From: an uncultured Duncaniella sp.
Lineage (GTDB): Bacteria > Bacteroidota > Bacteroidia > Bacteroidales > Muribaculaceae
Assembly (NCBI GenBank): GCA_958352885.1
Contig: CATWQI010000005.1
Coordinates: 62,001-126,000 of the forward strand
Direction: 5' to 3'
Length of the DNA stretch: 64,000 bases
The notes below the pieces were generated by a model. The model saw nothing but the letters and a program-made list of their open reading frames with translations, made no database searches and was not told where the DNA came from. Below, piece after piece: positions 54,614 through 63,927 of this stretch. The translations under genes were made by a program, and so were the position numbers. Each line of letters begins with the position of its first letter. Position 1 is the stretch's first letter.

Positions 54614-56008
54614 ATGAATATAGAGGAACTATACAAGAAAAGATATGGCAAAAAATCGAGCAGAGTGGAATTGCTAACACCGGCAGGCTCGAACCGCCGA
54701 TATTTTCGTTTGCACGGCGATGTGACTGTGGTGGGCGTGTCAGGCACATCGATTGAAGAGAACAAGGCGTTTTTGTATCTGGATAACCATTTTTATCAAA
54801 AAGGGCTCCCTGTCCCTGAAATATTGGATGTATCCGATAATGGCATGGAATATCTTATCGAGGATTTAGGGGACACCTCCTTGTTCTCGTTATTGTCTGA
54901 CAGGGATCTATTACGGATGACAATGGCGAAGCTTCCGGATTTTCAGTTCCTTGGTGGCGAGGGTCTGGACTATGGCAAATGCTATCCTGTGGCGGAATTT
55001 GACAGTCAGGCGATACTTTGGGATTTAAATTATTTCAAGTATTGTTTTCTGAACACTCATGCAGTTCCTTATCGTGAAGACCTGCTGGAGGCAGACTTCA
55101 AGGTGATGGCGAGACGTTTATCCGAAAACAAATTCGGGACTTTTATGTATCGTGATTTTCAGTCGAGAAATGTCATGATTAAGGACAATAGTCCCTATTT
55201 TATAGATTTCCAGGGGGGCAGACGCGGACCATGTGAGTATGATGTAGTATCATTCCTATGGCAAGCGAAAGCTGCGTTCCCACAGAGTCTAAGGGATGAG
55301 CTGATTGATGTCTACATTGATTCGGCGCAGAGATATGCCGACATTAAGGCTGATATATTTAAGTCTGGCTTACGTGAATTCGTTTTGCTCCGGACGTTAC
55401 AAGTGCTCGGGGCTTATGGATTCAGAGGAAATTTTGAACGTAAGACACACTTTCTTCAGAGCATTCCGCTTGCACTTCGCAATCTTTCAGAGTTGCTTGA
55501 GTCACCCTTTGAACAGTATCCTTATCTTTGCTCTGTATTACATAGGATGTTAGATGTCTGTCTCGGACAAAATATCAAAATGGAGTGCGGCAACTCGAAA
55601 AGCAATCTGACTGTAACTGTGACAAGTTTCTCTTACAAACGGGGTATTCCGGAGGATTGTTCCGGCAATGGCGGTGGATTTGTATTTGACTGCCGTGCAA
55701 TGGAGAACCCCGGACGTTATGATGAATATAAATCGCTTACCGGTCTTGACATTCCTGTGATTGATTTTCTCGAAAACAAGGGTGAGATTCAAGCATTTCT
55801 TGAGAATTGTTATGGCTTAGTCGACCCGACTGTAAAGCGCTATGACGAACGCGGGTTTACCTCTCTGATGATTAATTTCGGATGTACCGGCGGACAACAT
55901 CGGAGCGTCTATTCGGCGCAGCATACCGCAGAGCATATCAAAAAGCATTTTCCCCATGTGAATGTGCGACTGATACACCGTGAACAAAATATTGACTTAC
56001 GACTATGA
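54614..56008 (+). CDS. AmgK-like sugar kinase fused to a RapZ C-terminal domain
   Basis: 464 residues, two parts. Residues about 15-310 are an aminoglycoside-phosphotransferase-type kinase like AmgK: SNRRYFRLHG, catalytic loop YRDFQSRN (179-186) and metal Asp in YFIDFQGGRRGP (Asp199). AmgK phosphorylates MurNAc/GlcNAc at C1 in cell-wall recycling. Residues about 332-464 match the RapZ C-terminal domain (FVFDCRAMENPG at 356-367; GCTGGQHRS at 423-431), which in E. coli RapZ binds glucosamine 6-phosphate and RNA. The MurU-like gene overlaps its stop by 4 bases, completing the AmgK-MurU route to UDP-MurNAc. The fused domain suggests amino-sugar sensing by the kinase; that is inference. Confidence 0.88.
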   Translation: MNIEELYKKRYGKKSSRVELLTPAGSNRRYFRLHGDVTVVGVSGTSIEENKAFLYLDNHFYQKGLPVPEILDVSDNGMEYLIEDLGDTSLFSLLSDRDLLRMTMAKLPDFQFLGGEGLDYGKCYPVAEFDSQAILWDLNYFKYCFLNTHAVPYREDLLEADFKVMARRLSENKFGTFMYRDFQSRNVMIKDNSPYFIDFQGGRRGPCEYDVVSFLWQAKAAFPQSLRDELIDVYIDSAQRYADIKADIFKSGLREFVLLRTLQVLGAYGFRGNFERKTHFLQSIPLALRNLSELLESPFEQYPYLCSVLHRMLDVCLGQNIKMECGNSKSNLTVTVTSFSYKRGIPEDCSGNGGGFVFDCRAMENPGRYDEYKSLTGLDIPVIDFLENKGEIQAFLENCYGLVDPTVKRYDERGFTSLMINFGCTGGQHRSVYSAQHTAEHIKKHFPHVNVRLIHREQNIDLRL

Positions 56009-56751
56009 AAGCTATGATATTTGCGGCGGGGTTAGGCACGAGATTGCGCCCCCTGACAGACAGTAAACCGAAAGCGCTTGTGGAGCTCGGTGGTGTAGCG
56101 ATGCTGGAAAGGGTAATTATCAAACTTAAGAATGCCGGTATCACCGAATTTGTAATAAATGTACACCACTTCTCCTGGCAGATAATGGATTTTCTCAAGA
56201 CCAACAATAATTTTGGGGTCACAATTCATATCAGCGATGAGAGTGGACAGTTACTTGACACCGGTGGCGGAATCCTTAAAGCAAGAGAATGGCTTGATGA
56301 CAACAGTCCATTTATCGTCCATAATGCTGATATTTATACAGATTTCCCGATTAACGAAATGATGAAAGTTCATATTGATAGAAACGCTGATGTGACATTG
56401 CTTGTGTCTGAAAGAGTTACGTCGAGATATCTTCTTTTCGACAAGAACGGACGCATGACAGGGTGGAAGAATATCACCACAGGAGAGGTACGCTCTCCGC
56501 ATGACCTGTCAGAAGAGTCTGGTTGGCATCAATTGGCGTTTGGCGGGGTCCATATCTTGAATCCAAGTGTATTCCCATTATTGAAAATGTATGCCGTTGA
56601 TTCTGATAAATTCTCAATCACACCGTTTTATGTGGATTACTGTGAAAAGTTGGATATCAGAGGATTCCAACCGTCAAACGAATACAACTGGGTTGATATA
56701 GGACGAATTGAATCTCTCAGGATTGCTGAAAGTATTGTCGCAAAACCTTAG
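56005..56751 (+). CDS. murU: MurU-like sugar-phosphate nucleotidyltransferase
   Basis: 248 residues of the NTP_transferase family: MKAMIFAAGLGTRLRPLTDS is the nucleotide-binding start, KPKALVELGG the pyrophosphate Lys region, and FIVHNADIYTDFP the metal Asp. As a partner of an AmgK-like kinase it should turn MurNAc-alpha-1-phosphate to UDP-MurNAc, skipping de novo MurA/MurB synthesis. The start overlaps the kinase stop by 4 bases, and the 3' end overlaps the converging menD by 35 bases. Mannose-1-phosphate guanylyltransferases look similar, so the sugar is assigned from context. Confidence 0.88.
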   Translation: MKAMIFAAGLGTRLRPLTDSKPKALVELGGVAMLERVIIKLKNAGITEFVINVHHFSWQIMDFLKTNNNFGVTIHISDESGQLLDTGGGILKAREWLDDNSPFIVHNADIYTDFPINEMMKVHIDRNADVTLLVSERVTSRYLLFDKNGRMTGWKNITTGEVRSPHDLSEESGWHQLAFGGVHILNPSVFPLLKMYAVDSDKFSITPFYVDYCEKLDIRGFQPSNEYNWVDIGRIESLRIAESIVAKP

Positions 56752-58402
56752 CCGATATCTCAGGTGGTGTCTTTACTGCAAGTATAGCCGGAGAATCGAT
56801 GCAGGACACAAATTCGCTTAATGACTCTTCAAGAGTCTCGACTGAATCCGCTTCAAAATACTTGAACCCATATCCTTTTGAAAGTTCTTGCAAAGGCAGC
56901 TTGACACCGACTGCAAAGTACTCTTCAAGTTCAGGAATTTGTGAAGTACTTTCAATAAATCGGAATATGCCACCCCCGCCGTTACACATCACTATCATCT
57001 TAAATCGAGGAGTGATTAATTTCGAGGACAATGCTGCGATGTCGTACTGACAGCTCATATCACCCGTAATCAGCAACGTTGACTCCTTGTAATCAATTGA
57101 AGCACCCACAGCAGTCGATGTGCATCCATCAATTCCGCTCACCCCGCGATTGCATTCGCACCGGTGAATATGCGAGCAATCCATCAGTTGCGCATATCTG
57201 ATAGATGTACCATTTGAAAAATGGACGTTCCAGCGTGACGGTATCCTCTTAACAATCTTAGAGAATGCTTTTAAGTCACTCCATGGAGATTCGGCAATAT
57301 ATGATTTATGCATATTTATTGCACGATGATAAATCTTATGCCAGTTTTCAGCGTACCGGCATGGCGCTTGATATATCTGAATAGCAGATGCGAGTTGACG
57401 TAAAAAATTTTTTGGCTCCATCTCAATACGCATGACGAGATGCTTGAAGCAATCAATGGTAGTATGGCTCTCCCCTATGTGCCAATGTTCCACATTTTTC
57501 AATGAGCGAAGCCACTCTTTTATGTAGCGTGAAACCAATGCGCCACCCAACGTTATCACGACATCCGGTTCCATTAGCCGTTTATCATCGGCTGACATCC
57601 TACATAACGTAGCATCTATCCGGCTTATGAATAAAGGAGAATGCAGATTGGCTATTGTCTCAGTCATAACAGCTACGTTCGGCTGGCGGGCAAGCTTTGC
57701 GAGAGCTTTGTTTAGTTGCTGGTCCGGCTGATGGAAGCCGGCTATGACGAGGACTTTCCTGGGGGACGCTATGGTTGCGCCAATAGCTCTTGCTTCAGTT
57801 GTCGACAACTCATTCTTTGGCTGTACCATCCTTATTATTCTCGCACTCCCCTCTCGGTACTCTGTCATACGGCTGAGTGGTGCATCAAGGCGAAGATTGA
57901 TGTGTACCGGAGCTCTGCGTCCGTTTACAGCTTCAAGGAGCACATCATTTATAAGACGGTTACACACCCACTCACCATTAGGGAAATCGAGATGGGCGTT
58001 TATGTCACAACTGCGTTTTACGTATGGTGACATGGCATCCTGTTGCCACAAAGTCTGTGAATCATCCTGGTCAATCCATTCCTGCGGACGATCTGCCGAA
58101 ATTATCACTAATGGCACCCTGCGATAGAACGCCTCTGCGACAGCAGGCGCATAATTGAGAAGAGCTGTCCCGCTTGTACACACAAGCCCTACCGGACTGT
58201 CACTTTGTACTCCTATTCCCAATGCAATGAATCCGGCTGACCGCTCGTCAATTACCACACTACACGTTATCTCGGAACGCCTTGACAATGCTATTATCAG
58301 TGGAGTGTTACGACTCCCTGGAGAAACAACTATACGCTTTACGCCATGGGCTATCAATATATCCGCCAATATGTTGCATGATAGTTTATCTGTACTCTCC
58401 AT
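56717..58402 (-). CDS. menD: 2-succinyl-5-enolpyruvyl-6-hydroxy-3-cyclohexene-1-carboxylate synthase
   Basis: 561 residues, thiamin-diphosphate dependent. It joins 2-oxoglutarate and isochorismate in menaquinone synthesis. The N-terminal block VVSPGSRNTPLIIAL is characteristic of MenD, and the ThDP-binding stretch ITGDMSCQYDIAAL is near residue 450. Other men genes are absent from the window. It has a full promoter at 58480-58449 and overlaps the converging murU by 35 bases. Menaquinone matches anaerobic fumarate respiration in Bacteroidales. Confidence 0.95.
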   Translation of the reverse strand: MESTDKLSCNILADILIAHGVKRIVVSPGSRNTPLIIALSRRSEITCSVVIDERSAGFIALGIGVQSDSPVGLVCTSGTALLNYAPAVAEAFYRRVPLVIISADRPQEWIDQDDSQTLWQQDAMSPYVKRSCDINAHLDFPNGEWVCNRLINDVLLEAVNGRRAPVHINLRLDAPLSRMTEYREGSARIIRMVQPKNELSTTEARAIGATIASPRKVLVIAGFHQPDQQLNKALAKLARQPNVAVMTETIANLHSPLFISRIDATLCRMSADDKRLMEPDVVITLGGALVSRYIKEWLRSLKNVEHWHIGESHTTIDCFKHLVMRIEMEPKNFLRQLASAIQIYQAPCRYAENWHKIYHRAINMHKSYIAESPWSDLKAFSKIVKRIPSRWNVHFSNGTSIRYAQLMDCSHIHRCECNRGVSGIDGCTSTAVGASIDYKESTLLITGDMSCQYDIAALSSKLITPRFKMIVMCNGGGGIFRFIESTSQIPELEEYFAVGVKLPLQELSKGYGFKYFEADSVETLEESLSEFVSCIDSPAILAVKTPPEISAKVLRQYFQQS

Positions 58403-58448
58403 CTTATCTGTATGTTCTTACTCGATTTATATCCGATTAATTTATACG

Positions 58449-58480
58449 CAAACTTACGAAATTTTGACTATCTGAACAAA
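58449..58480 (-). promoter_or_regulatory. Bacteroidota-type promoter for menD
   Basis: On the minus strand TTTG at 58480-58477, 20 bases, TAAGTTTG at 58456-58449; a complete match. Transcript start near 58442 leaves a leader of about 40 bases. The facing DUF4924 gene has a -7 box TATTTTTG at 58568-58575. Confidence 0.8.
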
Positions 58481-58599
58481 TTCACCGGCAGATGAAAGAG
58501 TCCGGATAGTAACGTACAAAATCGCAAAAAAATCCTCCATGTGCATCCATTTGCCATCCAAAAGTGTTATTTTTGCAAATCAAAAATCATAATGTATAT

Positions 58600-59151
58600 A
58601 TGTATATAGCATCTCAGAAAAGGAAAGAAAATATTGCGGAATACTTGCTATACATGTGGCAAATAGAGGATATAATCCGTGCCAACGGTCTTGATATCGA
58701 CAAGATAAAGAAGAATGTTATAGATAAGTTCCAACTCAACGATGCTCAACGTAAGGAGATGGAAGAATGGTATGAATCTCTCATAGACATGATGCGTCGT
58801 GAGGAGGTGGAAAAGACCGGGCATCTGCAACTTAACAAAAATGTAATCATCCAATTGACTGATTTGCACTTGGCGTTGCTAAAAGACCTGCGCTTCCCTG
58901 AATATACAGCCGAGTTTTATAAGACACTCCCCTTTATTGTGGAGCTACGTGCCAAAGCCGGTGAAAATCCTACCGGAGAAATAGAGACTTGTTTCAACGC
59001 CTTGTACGGTATGCTGATGCTACGCCTGCAAAGTAAAGAAGTCACATCTGACACCCAAAACGCCATCACTCAGATTACCAGGTTCCTTGCACTGCTTACC
59101 CGTAATTTTCATCTCGATCAGGAAGACAAACTTTTCCCAAAAGAGGAATAA
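58600..59151 (+). CDS. DUF4924 family protein
   Basis: 183 residues, all-helical, cytoplasmic, of a Bacteroidota family (DUF4924). The start at 58600 (MYIASQKRKENIAEYLLYMW) matches family N-termini; a longer frame begins upstream at 58564 but overlaps the -7 box at 58568-58575. It has several strongly charged helices (RKEMEEWYESLIDMMRREE) and no catalytic motif. It is divergent from menD and ends at a long shared terminator. Function unknown. Confidence 0.85.
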   Translation: MYIASQKRKENIAEYLLYMWQIEDIIRANGLDIDKIKKNVIDKFQLNDAQRKEMEEWYESLIDMMRREEVEKTGHLQLNKNVIIQLTDLHLALLKDLRFPEYTAEFYKTLPFIVELRAKAGENPTGEIETCFNALYGMLMLRLQSKEVTSDTQNAITQITRFLALLTRNFHLDQEDKLFPKEE

Positions 59152-59165
59152 CAATTGCATATACA

Positions 59166-59222
59166 ACAAATTGGATGATTCAGAGATGGAGATAGTTCCA
59201 TTCTCCTTGAATCATCCAATTT
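59166..59222. terminator. Long bidirectional hairpin terminator
   Basis: A perfect 16-bp inverted repeat, CAAATTGGATGATTCA (59166-59181) with its complement at 59207-59222, plus an inner GGAGA/TCTCC pair. It sits between the ends of DUF4924 (plus) and lpdA (minus) and probably stops both. Confidence 0.75.
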
Positions 59223-59243
59223 GACATATATTTTCATGAGGTA

Positions 59244-60575
59244 TCAGACCGGGACCGCAGCTTTGACAACCTCGGTCAATGTCGGATGTCCGTGTATCGC
59301 AGATGAAATAGCTGAAGCTTTTAGTCCTGAAGTTATTGCCGTTGCAACTTCCTGGACTAAGTCTGCGGCATGGGCACCGCATATATGGCAACCCAGCAAT
59401 GCGTCGGTATCTGCATCGGCTATAATTTTCACCAGACCATCAGGCTCACCCATTGCAAGAGCTTTGCCATTGGAGCGGAAGGTCGCTTTGCCGATTTTTA
59501 TATTACGTGACATGTTTAGGCATTGGTCCTCTGTGAGACCCACCATAGCGCATTCCGGCACAGTGAATACTGCTGATGGCACAGCATCCAGATTCTGCTT
59601 ATGTCCAAGGGCGATTTTACCGTGAGCGGTGGCGGCATGCGCAAGCATACACAAACCGTTTACATCCCCGATGGCATACAGGCAGACATCGGTCGGTTGT
59701 TTATCATCGTTGAAAAGGATTTCCATCTTATCATTTACTGCAATTGCCCTACGGTCCATTTTTACGCCGAGCTCTTGCAGGCCCGCTGGTATTACCGGGA
59801 CTCTGCCCACAGCCATAAGCACTTGCTCTACCTGAATCTCCTGCTCTTTATTCTTTGCCAAATACTTTACGGTCATGCCGGGTTCTATTGCTGTCACCCG
59901 TGTGCCTGTAAGAATAGTTATGCCTCTGCGTTTAAGTGACATTCTCAATCGTTTGGCTATCTCCGCATCAAAAGGAGGCAATATTTCCTTACAATACTCA
60001 ATCACAGTCACATCTACACCGAATGATGCAAAAATCGACGCAAACTCCATGCCGATAACACCTCCACCGATGATGGCCATACTTTTCGGGATAGAGGTCA
60101 TGGAAAGGGCATCATCACTGGTCATAGCCAATTCCGCTCCTGGTATCTGGAGCTTTGCGGGAGCAGAACCTGTTGCGACAATTATCTTTGGCGCTGTGTA
60201 TTGGACACCGCTAACCTCTACAACTGCCGGAGAAATGAATTTCGCTTCTCCTGTCACCACATTTACCCCTTTGAGCAATGTGGCTACTCCGGCTCGCAGT
60301 TCCTCAACTATCCTATCCTTACGCTCTGCGACTTTAACATAATCGACAACACTATCCACCGGAGCAAAGCCAAACTCGCTTGCGTTTCTAAGAGTCATTG
60401 CCACTTCTGCTGAACGGCATAGTGTCTTGGTCGGAATACAACCACGGTTAAGGCATGTGCCTCCAAGCTGATCTCGCTCTATCAGTGTGACATTCAAACC
60501 GGAAGCGGCCGCATCAACAGCTGTTTCATATCCGCCGGGGCCAGCTCCTATAATTATCAAATCGGATTTTTCCAT
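59244..60575 (-). CDS. lpdA: Dihydrolipoyl dehydrogenase
   Basis: 443 residues. It reoxidises dihydrolipoyl groups with NAD+, here most likely the H-protein of the glycine cleavage system. The start at 60575 (MEKSDLIIIGAGPGG) gives the FAD fold directly. The redox Cys pair is in GGTCLNRGCIPTKTL, the NAD fold in SMAIIGGGVIGMEFASIF, and the His-Glu catalytic dyad in HGHPTLTEVV at the C-terminus. It follows gcvPB on the same strand, but a terminator-like hairpin (60591-60643) sits between them, so its dosage may be set by readthrough. Confidence 0.94.
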   Translation of the reverse strand: MEKSDLIIIGAGPGGYETAVDAAASGLNVTLIERDQLGGTCLNRGCIPTKTLCRSAEVAMTLRNASEFGFAPVDSVVDYVKVAERKDRIVEELRAGVATLLKGVNVVTGEAKFISPAVVEVSGVQYTAPKIIVATGSAPAKLQIPGAELAMTSDDALSMTSIPKSMAIIGGGVIGMEFASIFASFGVDVTVIEYCKEILPPFDAEIAKRLRMSLKRRGITILTGTRVTAIEPGMTVKYLAKNKEQEIQVEQVLMAVGRVPVIPAGLQELGVKMDRRAIAVNDKMEILFNDDKQPTDVCLYAIGDVNGLCMLAHAATAHGKIALGHKQNLDAVPSAVFTVPECAMVGLTEDQCLNMSRNIKIGKATFRSNGKALAMGEPDGLVKIIADADTDALLGCHICGAHAADLVQEVATAITSGLKASAISSAIHGHPTLTEVVKAAVPV

Positions 60576-60590
60576 TCTGAAAAGAGATAA

Positions 60591-60643
60591 AAAGACAGTC
60601 ATCCTGCGTAAAACATGCCGGCTTACGTGGATGGCTGTCTTTG
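60591..60643 (-). terminator. Intercistronic hairpin between gcvPB and lpdA
   Basis: AAAGACAG plus CATCC (60591 on) pairs with GGATG plus CTGTCTTT (to 60642) with one mismatch. On the minus strand it is followed by TTTTTATCTCTTTTC. It lies 16 bases before the lpdA start, so it may be a partial terminator or an RNA-processing stem. Confidence 0.65.
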
Positions 60644-60650
60644 TAAACTG

Positions 60651-62129
60651 TTAAAGGTCAAAGAATGATACTACCGGATGAAGTGCGGCAGTGTCATCGT
60701 CTGTTTTGCGTATGGGTGTGAGCTGCGGAGCATTCTTTACCACATCAGGAGTTTCCTTGGCTTCACGGGCAATTTCACGCATGGCAGCTATAAACTCATC
60801 AAGGGTTTCCTTGCTTTCTGTTTCAGTAGGTTCAATCATAAGTGCCTGGTGGAACAGAAGCGGGAAGTAAATAGTGGGAGCATGGAAGCCCATATCAAGC
60901 AGACGTTTCGCCACATTAAGTGTTGTGACTCCGGTCGACTTGTCGGCAAGCCCGTCAAAAACGAACTCATGTTTGCATACACGGTCAATCGGAAGTTCGT
61001 ATACGTCTCGAAGTGATTCTTTGATATAGTTGGCATTAAGGGTTGCAAGCGAACCGGCAATCTTCAATCCGTCACGACCGAGGGACAGAATATAAGCCAA
61101 TGCCCGCAATTCTACTGCGAAATTCCCAAGCCAAGCGGATACACGTCCGAGCGCATTGTCATTCTTCTCAGTTTTGTATTCGAGTGCAAATCCGTCCTCT
61201 TCATTGACTTTACATTTTACCACTCGTGGATTAGGCAAGAACTGTTCAAGGCCGGCACGCACACCGACGGGACCTGCACCCGGACCACCTCCACCATGTG
61301 GAGTCGAGAATGTCTTGTGTAAGTTTATATGCATTACGTCAAAACCCATATCTCCGGGACGTGCCACACCGAGCAATGGATTAAGGTTTGCGCCATCATA
61401 ATAGAGCAATGCGCCACAGTCATGCACAAGTGTCGCAATTTCCGGTATGTTATGCTCAAAGATTCCGACCGTATTAGGATTAGTCATCATCACTGCCGCA
61501 ACAGTTTCATCAAGGAGCGGCTTCAATGCTTCAACATCGACAGTCCCGTCCGGTAGGCTCTTTACTTCCACGACTTTCAAGCCGGCAACAGCTGCCGAAG
61601 CAGGATTTGTACCATGAGCTGAATCCGGCACTATAACCTTGGTTCGATTCATATCTCCGCGACTTTCATGGTAAGCCCGGATAATCATAAGCCCGGTCAG
61701 TTCACCGTGTGCTCCGGCATAGGGGTTGAGTGTGAATTCCGCCATACCGCCTATTTCCGCCAGCATCGACTGTAGAGTATAATATGCTTCAAGCGCTCCT
61801 TGTACAGTATCGGATGACTGGAACGGATGTAGAGCTGTGAACGCCGGAAGGGCTGCCATTTCCTCATTGATTTTTGGATTGTACTTCATTGTACAAGAAC
61901 CAAGCGGATAGAATCCGGTGTCGACCCCGAAATTATTGGTTGACATATTGGTATAATGTCTAACCACAGTCGGTTCGTCAACTTCAGGGAGCTTTGGAGT
62001 CTCCGAGCGCAGCAAAGATGATGACAGCGAGCTTAATTTTTCCTCACAACCATTCTGAGGTAGACTGTAACCTACACGTCCTGGACGTGACAGCTCGAAA
62101 ATTAACTTTCCGTAGTATTTTCTATTCAT
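60651..62129 (-). CDS. gcvPB: Glycine dehydrogenase (decarboxylating) subunit 2
   Basis: 492 residues, the PLP-binding half of the two-part P-protein. Together with GcvPA it decarboxylates glycine and hands the aminomethyl group to the H-protein lipoate. The PLP Lys is in [18 protein letters not shown], with [16 protein letters not shown] and [15 protein letters not shown] for cofactor and substrate. It starts 13 bases after gcvPA. The split P-protein is usual in Bacteroidota-like and other lineages as against the fused E. coli form. Key residues are complete. Confidence 0.95.
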   Translation of the reverse strand: MNRKYYGKLIFELSRPGRVGYSLPQNGCEEKLSSLSSSLLRSETPKLPEVDEPTVVRHYTNMSTNNFGVDTGFYPLGSCTMKYNPKINEEMAALPAFTALHPFQSSDTVQGALEAYYTLQSMLAEIGGMAEFTLNPYAGAHGELTGLMIIRAYHESRGDMNRTKVIVPDSAHGTNPASAAVAGLKVVEVKSLPDGTVDVEALKPLLDETVAAVMMTNPNTVGIFEHNIPEIATLVHDCGALLYYDGANLNPLLGVARPGDMGFDVMHINLHKTFSTPHGGGGPGAGPVGVRAGLEQFLPNPRVVKCKVNEEDGFALEYKTEKNDNALGRVSAWLGNFAVELRALAYILSLGRDGLKIAGSLATLNANYIKESLRDVYELPIDRVCKHEFVFDGLADKSTGVTTLNVAKRLLDMGFHAPTIYFPLLFHQALMIEPTETESKETLDEFIAAMREIAREAKETPDVVKNAPQLTPIRKTDDDTAALHPVVSFFDL

Positions 62130-62142
62130 AGTCGCAAGGATT

Positions 62143-63528
62143 TTAATTGTTAGATTCCATTCCGGCAGCCGGATTGAATGAAGGGACTTTGGCCTTTGAG
62201 AATGTCTCAGCTCTCCATATATAGCGGTCGAGTTCCTCCCGTGAGCGCATCTCGGTCACACAGATTAGAAGTTCATCATCTGCGATTTTAACACCCGGGA
62301 GACATCCGCATGCACTGCATACCTCTATGAAATCCTCAAGACTGACTTCCCCTTTGAATCTCATAACGAATTCATTGAGGAACGGCTTCCCCGGATACTT
62401 CATTTCAAAAGCACCGCTTGCCGCAAGCTTTTCGGCAAGGTAATGAGCGCCCGCATATGAAAGTTCATTGACTTCCCGCAGCCCCTTTTCCCCCATTAGA
62501 GAAAGGTATACCGCAGCATATAGTGCCATTAATCCCTGGTTGGAGCAGATATTTGAGGTCGCTTTGTCTCGGCGGATATGTTGTTCACGAGCCTGTAGAG
62601 TCAGGACAAAAACCCGTTGTCCGTCTGCATCAGTAGTAGCACCGACTATACGTCCCGGAAGCTTACGCATCAAAGCCTTTGTGCAACACATATACCCAAG
62701 ATAAGGACCGCCGAAATTAAGTGGCATACCAAGCGACTGTGCCTCGCCGGCAGCAATGTCCGCTCCCCACTCTGCCGGGGACTTGATGACACCGAGAGCT
62801 GATGCAGGGGCTGTCATGATTAGAAGAGCCTTAGCGGCATGTACCATATCTGCCACACCGGTGTAATCTTCCAAAATTCCGTAGAAGTTAGGAGTTGCTA
62901 CTACCACGCCGGCCACATCACCGGCTGACAGCATTTCCTTCAGGGCCTCGAGATCAGTCTCACCATCCTTTTCAGGTATAGTATCGATTTGGATACCATG
63001 GTAGTGGGTATAGGTGTCTATGACTTCACGATAAATTGGATTGACGGTTGATGACACAAGCACACGGTTTTTCTTCCGCGCATTTGCCACCGCCATCATT
63101 ACCGCTTCTGCTACTGCAGTGGTGCCGTCATACATGGAGGCATTAGACACATCCAGCCCGGTGAGCTGAGTCATCATGGTCTGGTATTCGAAAATGTACT
63201 GAAGTGTACCCTGCGAAATTTCCGGCTGGTACGGAGTGTAAGCCGTGAGAAATTCAGAACGGGAAATAATTGTCTGAATAACTGATGGTGCATAGTGATC
63301 ATAGAAACCTGCGCCAGCGAAACATGTCTGTGGCTGATTTTTAACCGCCAATCCTTCAAAGAAATCACGTACCTCTTTCTCGCTCATTTGCGGAGCAAGG
63401 TCATAGTCGCGATTCAGCTTCAGTTGCTCTGGTATATCGGAGTACAAATCCTTGAGGTCGGTCATGCCGCATTTCTCAAGCATTTGAGCGATATCCTCCG
63501 GTGTATGAGGAAAATATCTATGTTGCAT
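62143..63528 (-). CDS. gcvPA: Glycine dehydrogenase (decarboxylating) subunit 1
   Basis: 461 residues, the non-PLP half of the split P-protein. The N-terminus [20 protein letters not shown] and the middle [16 protein letters not shown] are strong family signatures; [12 protein letters not shown] follows. It forms an alpha2beta2 complex with GcvPB. It lies 21 bases after gcvH and 13 before gcvPB, so gcvH-gcvPA-gcvPB form one transcript. A gcvT gene is not in view and is probably beyond the window end. Confidence 0.95.
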   Translation of the reverse strand: MQHRYFPHTPEDIAQMLEKCGMTDLKDLYSDIPEQLKLNRDYDLAPQMSEKEVRDFFEGLAVKNQPQTCFAGAGFYDHYAPSVIQTIISRSEFLTAYTPYQPEISQGTLQYIFEYQTMMTQLTGLDVSNASMYDGTTAVAEAVMMAVANARKKNRVLVSSTVNPIYREVIDTYTHYHGIQIDTIPEKDGETDLEALKEMLSAGDVAGVVVATPNFYGILEDYTGVADMVHAAKALLIMTAPASALGVIKSPAEWGADIAAGEAQSLGMPLNFGGPYLGYMCCTKALMRKLPGRIVGATTDADGQRVFVLTLQAREQHIRRDKATSNICSNQGLMALYAAVYLSLMGEKGLREVNELSYAGAHYLAEKLAASGAFEMKYPGKPFLNEFVMRFKGEVSLEDFIEVCSACGCLPGVKIADDELLICVTEMRSREELDRYIWRAETFSKAKVPSFNPAAGMESNN

Positions 63529-63549
63529 TTGAAATTCGTTGGGAGGTAA

Positions 63550-63927
63550 TTAGTGTTTCTCTGATTCGCAGTGAGCTTTATAAGCATCCTCGTCCATCAG
63601 GTTTTCAAGTTCTGATGGGTCAGAGAGCTCAACTTCTATAATCCAATTATTCATCGCATCCTCATTAATCAGACGTGGATTATCTATCAGCTCTTCATTT
63701 ATATTTATTACGGCTCCACTTACAGGAGATATGAGGTCACTAGCCGCTTTTACACTTTCTACTGCGCCAAAATCCTCTCCAGCCTCGACATCGTCACCCT
63801 GCTCAGGCATGTCTACATACACTACGTTGCCAAGAGCATTCTGCGCATATTCAGTAATGCCAATGAAGCCTGTGTTACCTTCAACTTTTACATACTCGTG
63901 AGTGGGGGAATAATATATCTTGCTCAT
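63550..63927 (-). CDS. gcvH: Glycine cleavage system H-protein
   Basis: 125 residues, the lipoyl carrier that moves the aminomethyl group from P- to T-protein. The lipoyl Lys is in FGAVESVKAASDLISPVSG, with the start MSKIYYSPTHEYVKVEGN. The length is normal. It heads the visible gcv run (gcvH, gcvPA, gcvPB, lpdA). Only 73 bases precede it in the window: no consensus promoter and no complete glycine riboswitch can be judged there. Confidence 0.95.
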   Translation of the reverse strand: MSKIYYSPTHEYVKVEGNTGFIGITEYAQNALGNVVYVDMPEQGDDVEAGEDFGAVESVKAASDLISPVSGAVININEELIDNPRLINEDAMNNWIIEVELSDPSELENLMDEDAYKAHCESEKH

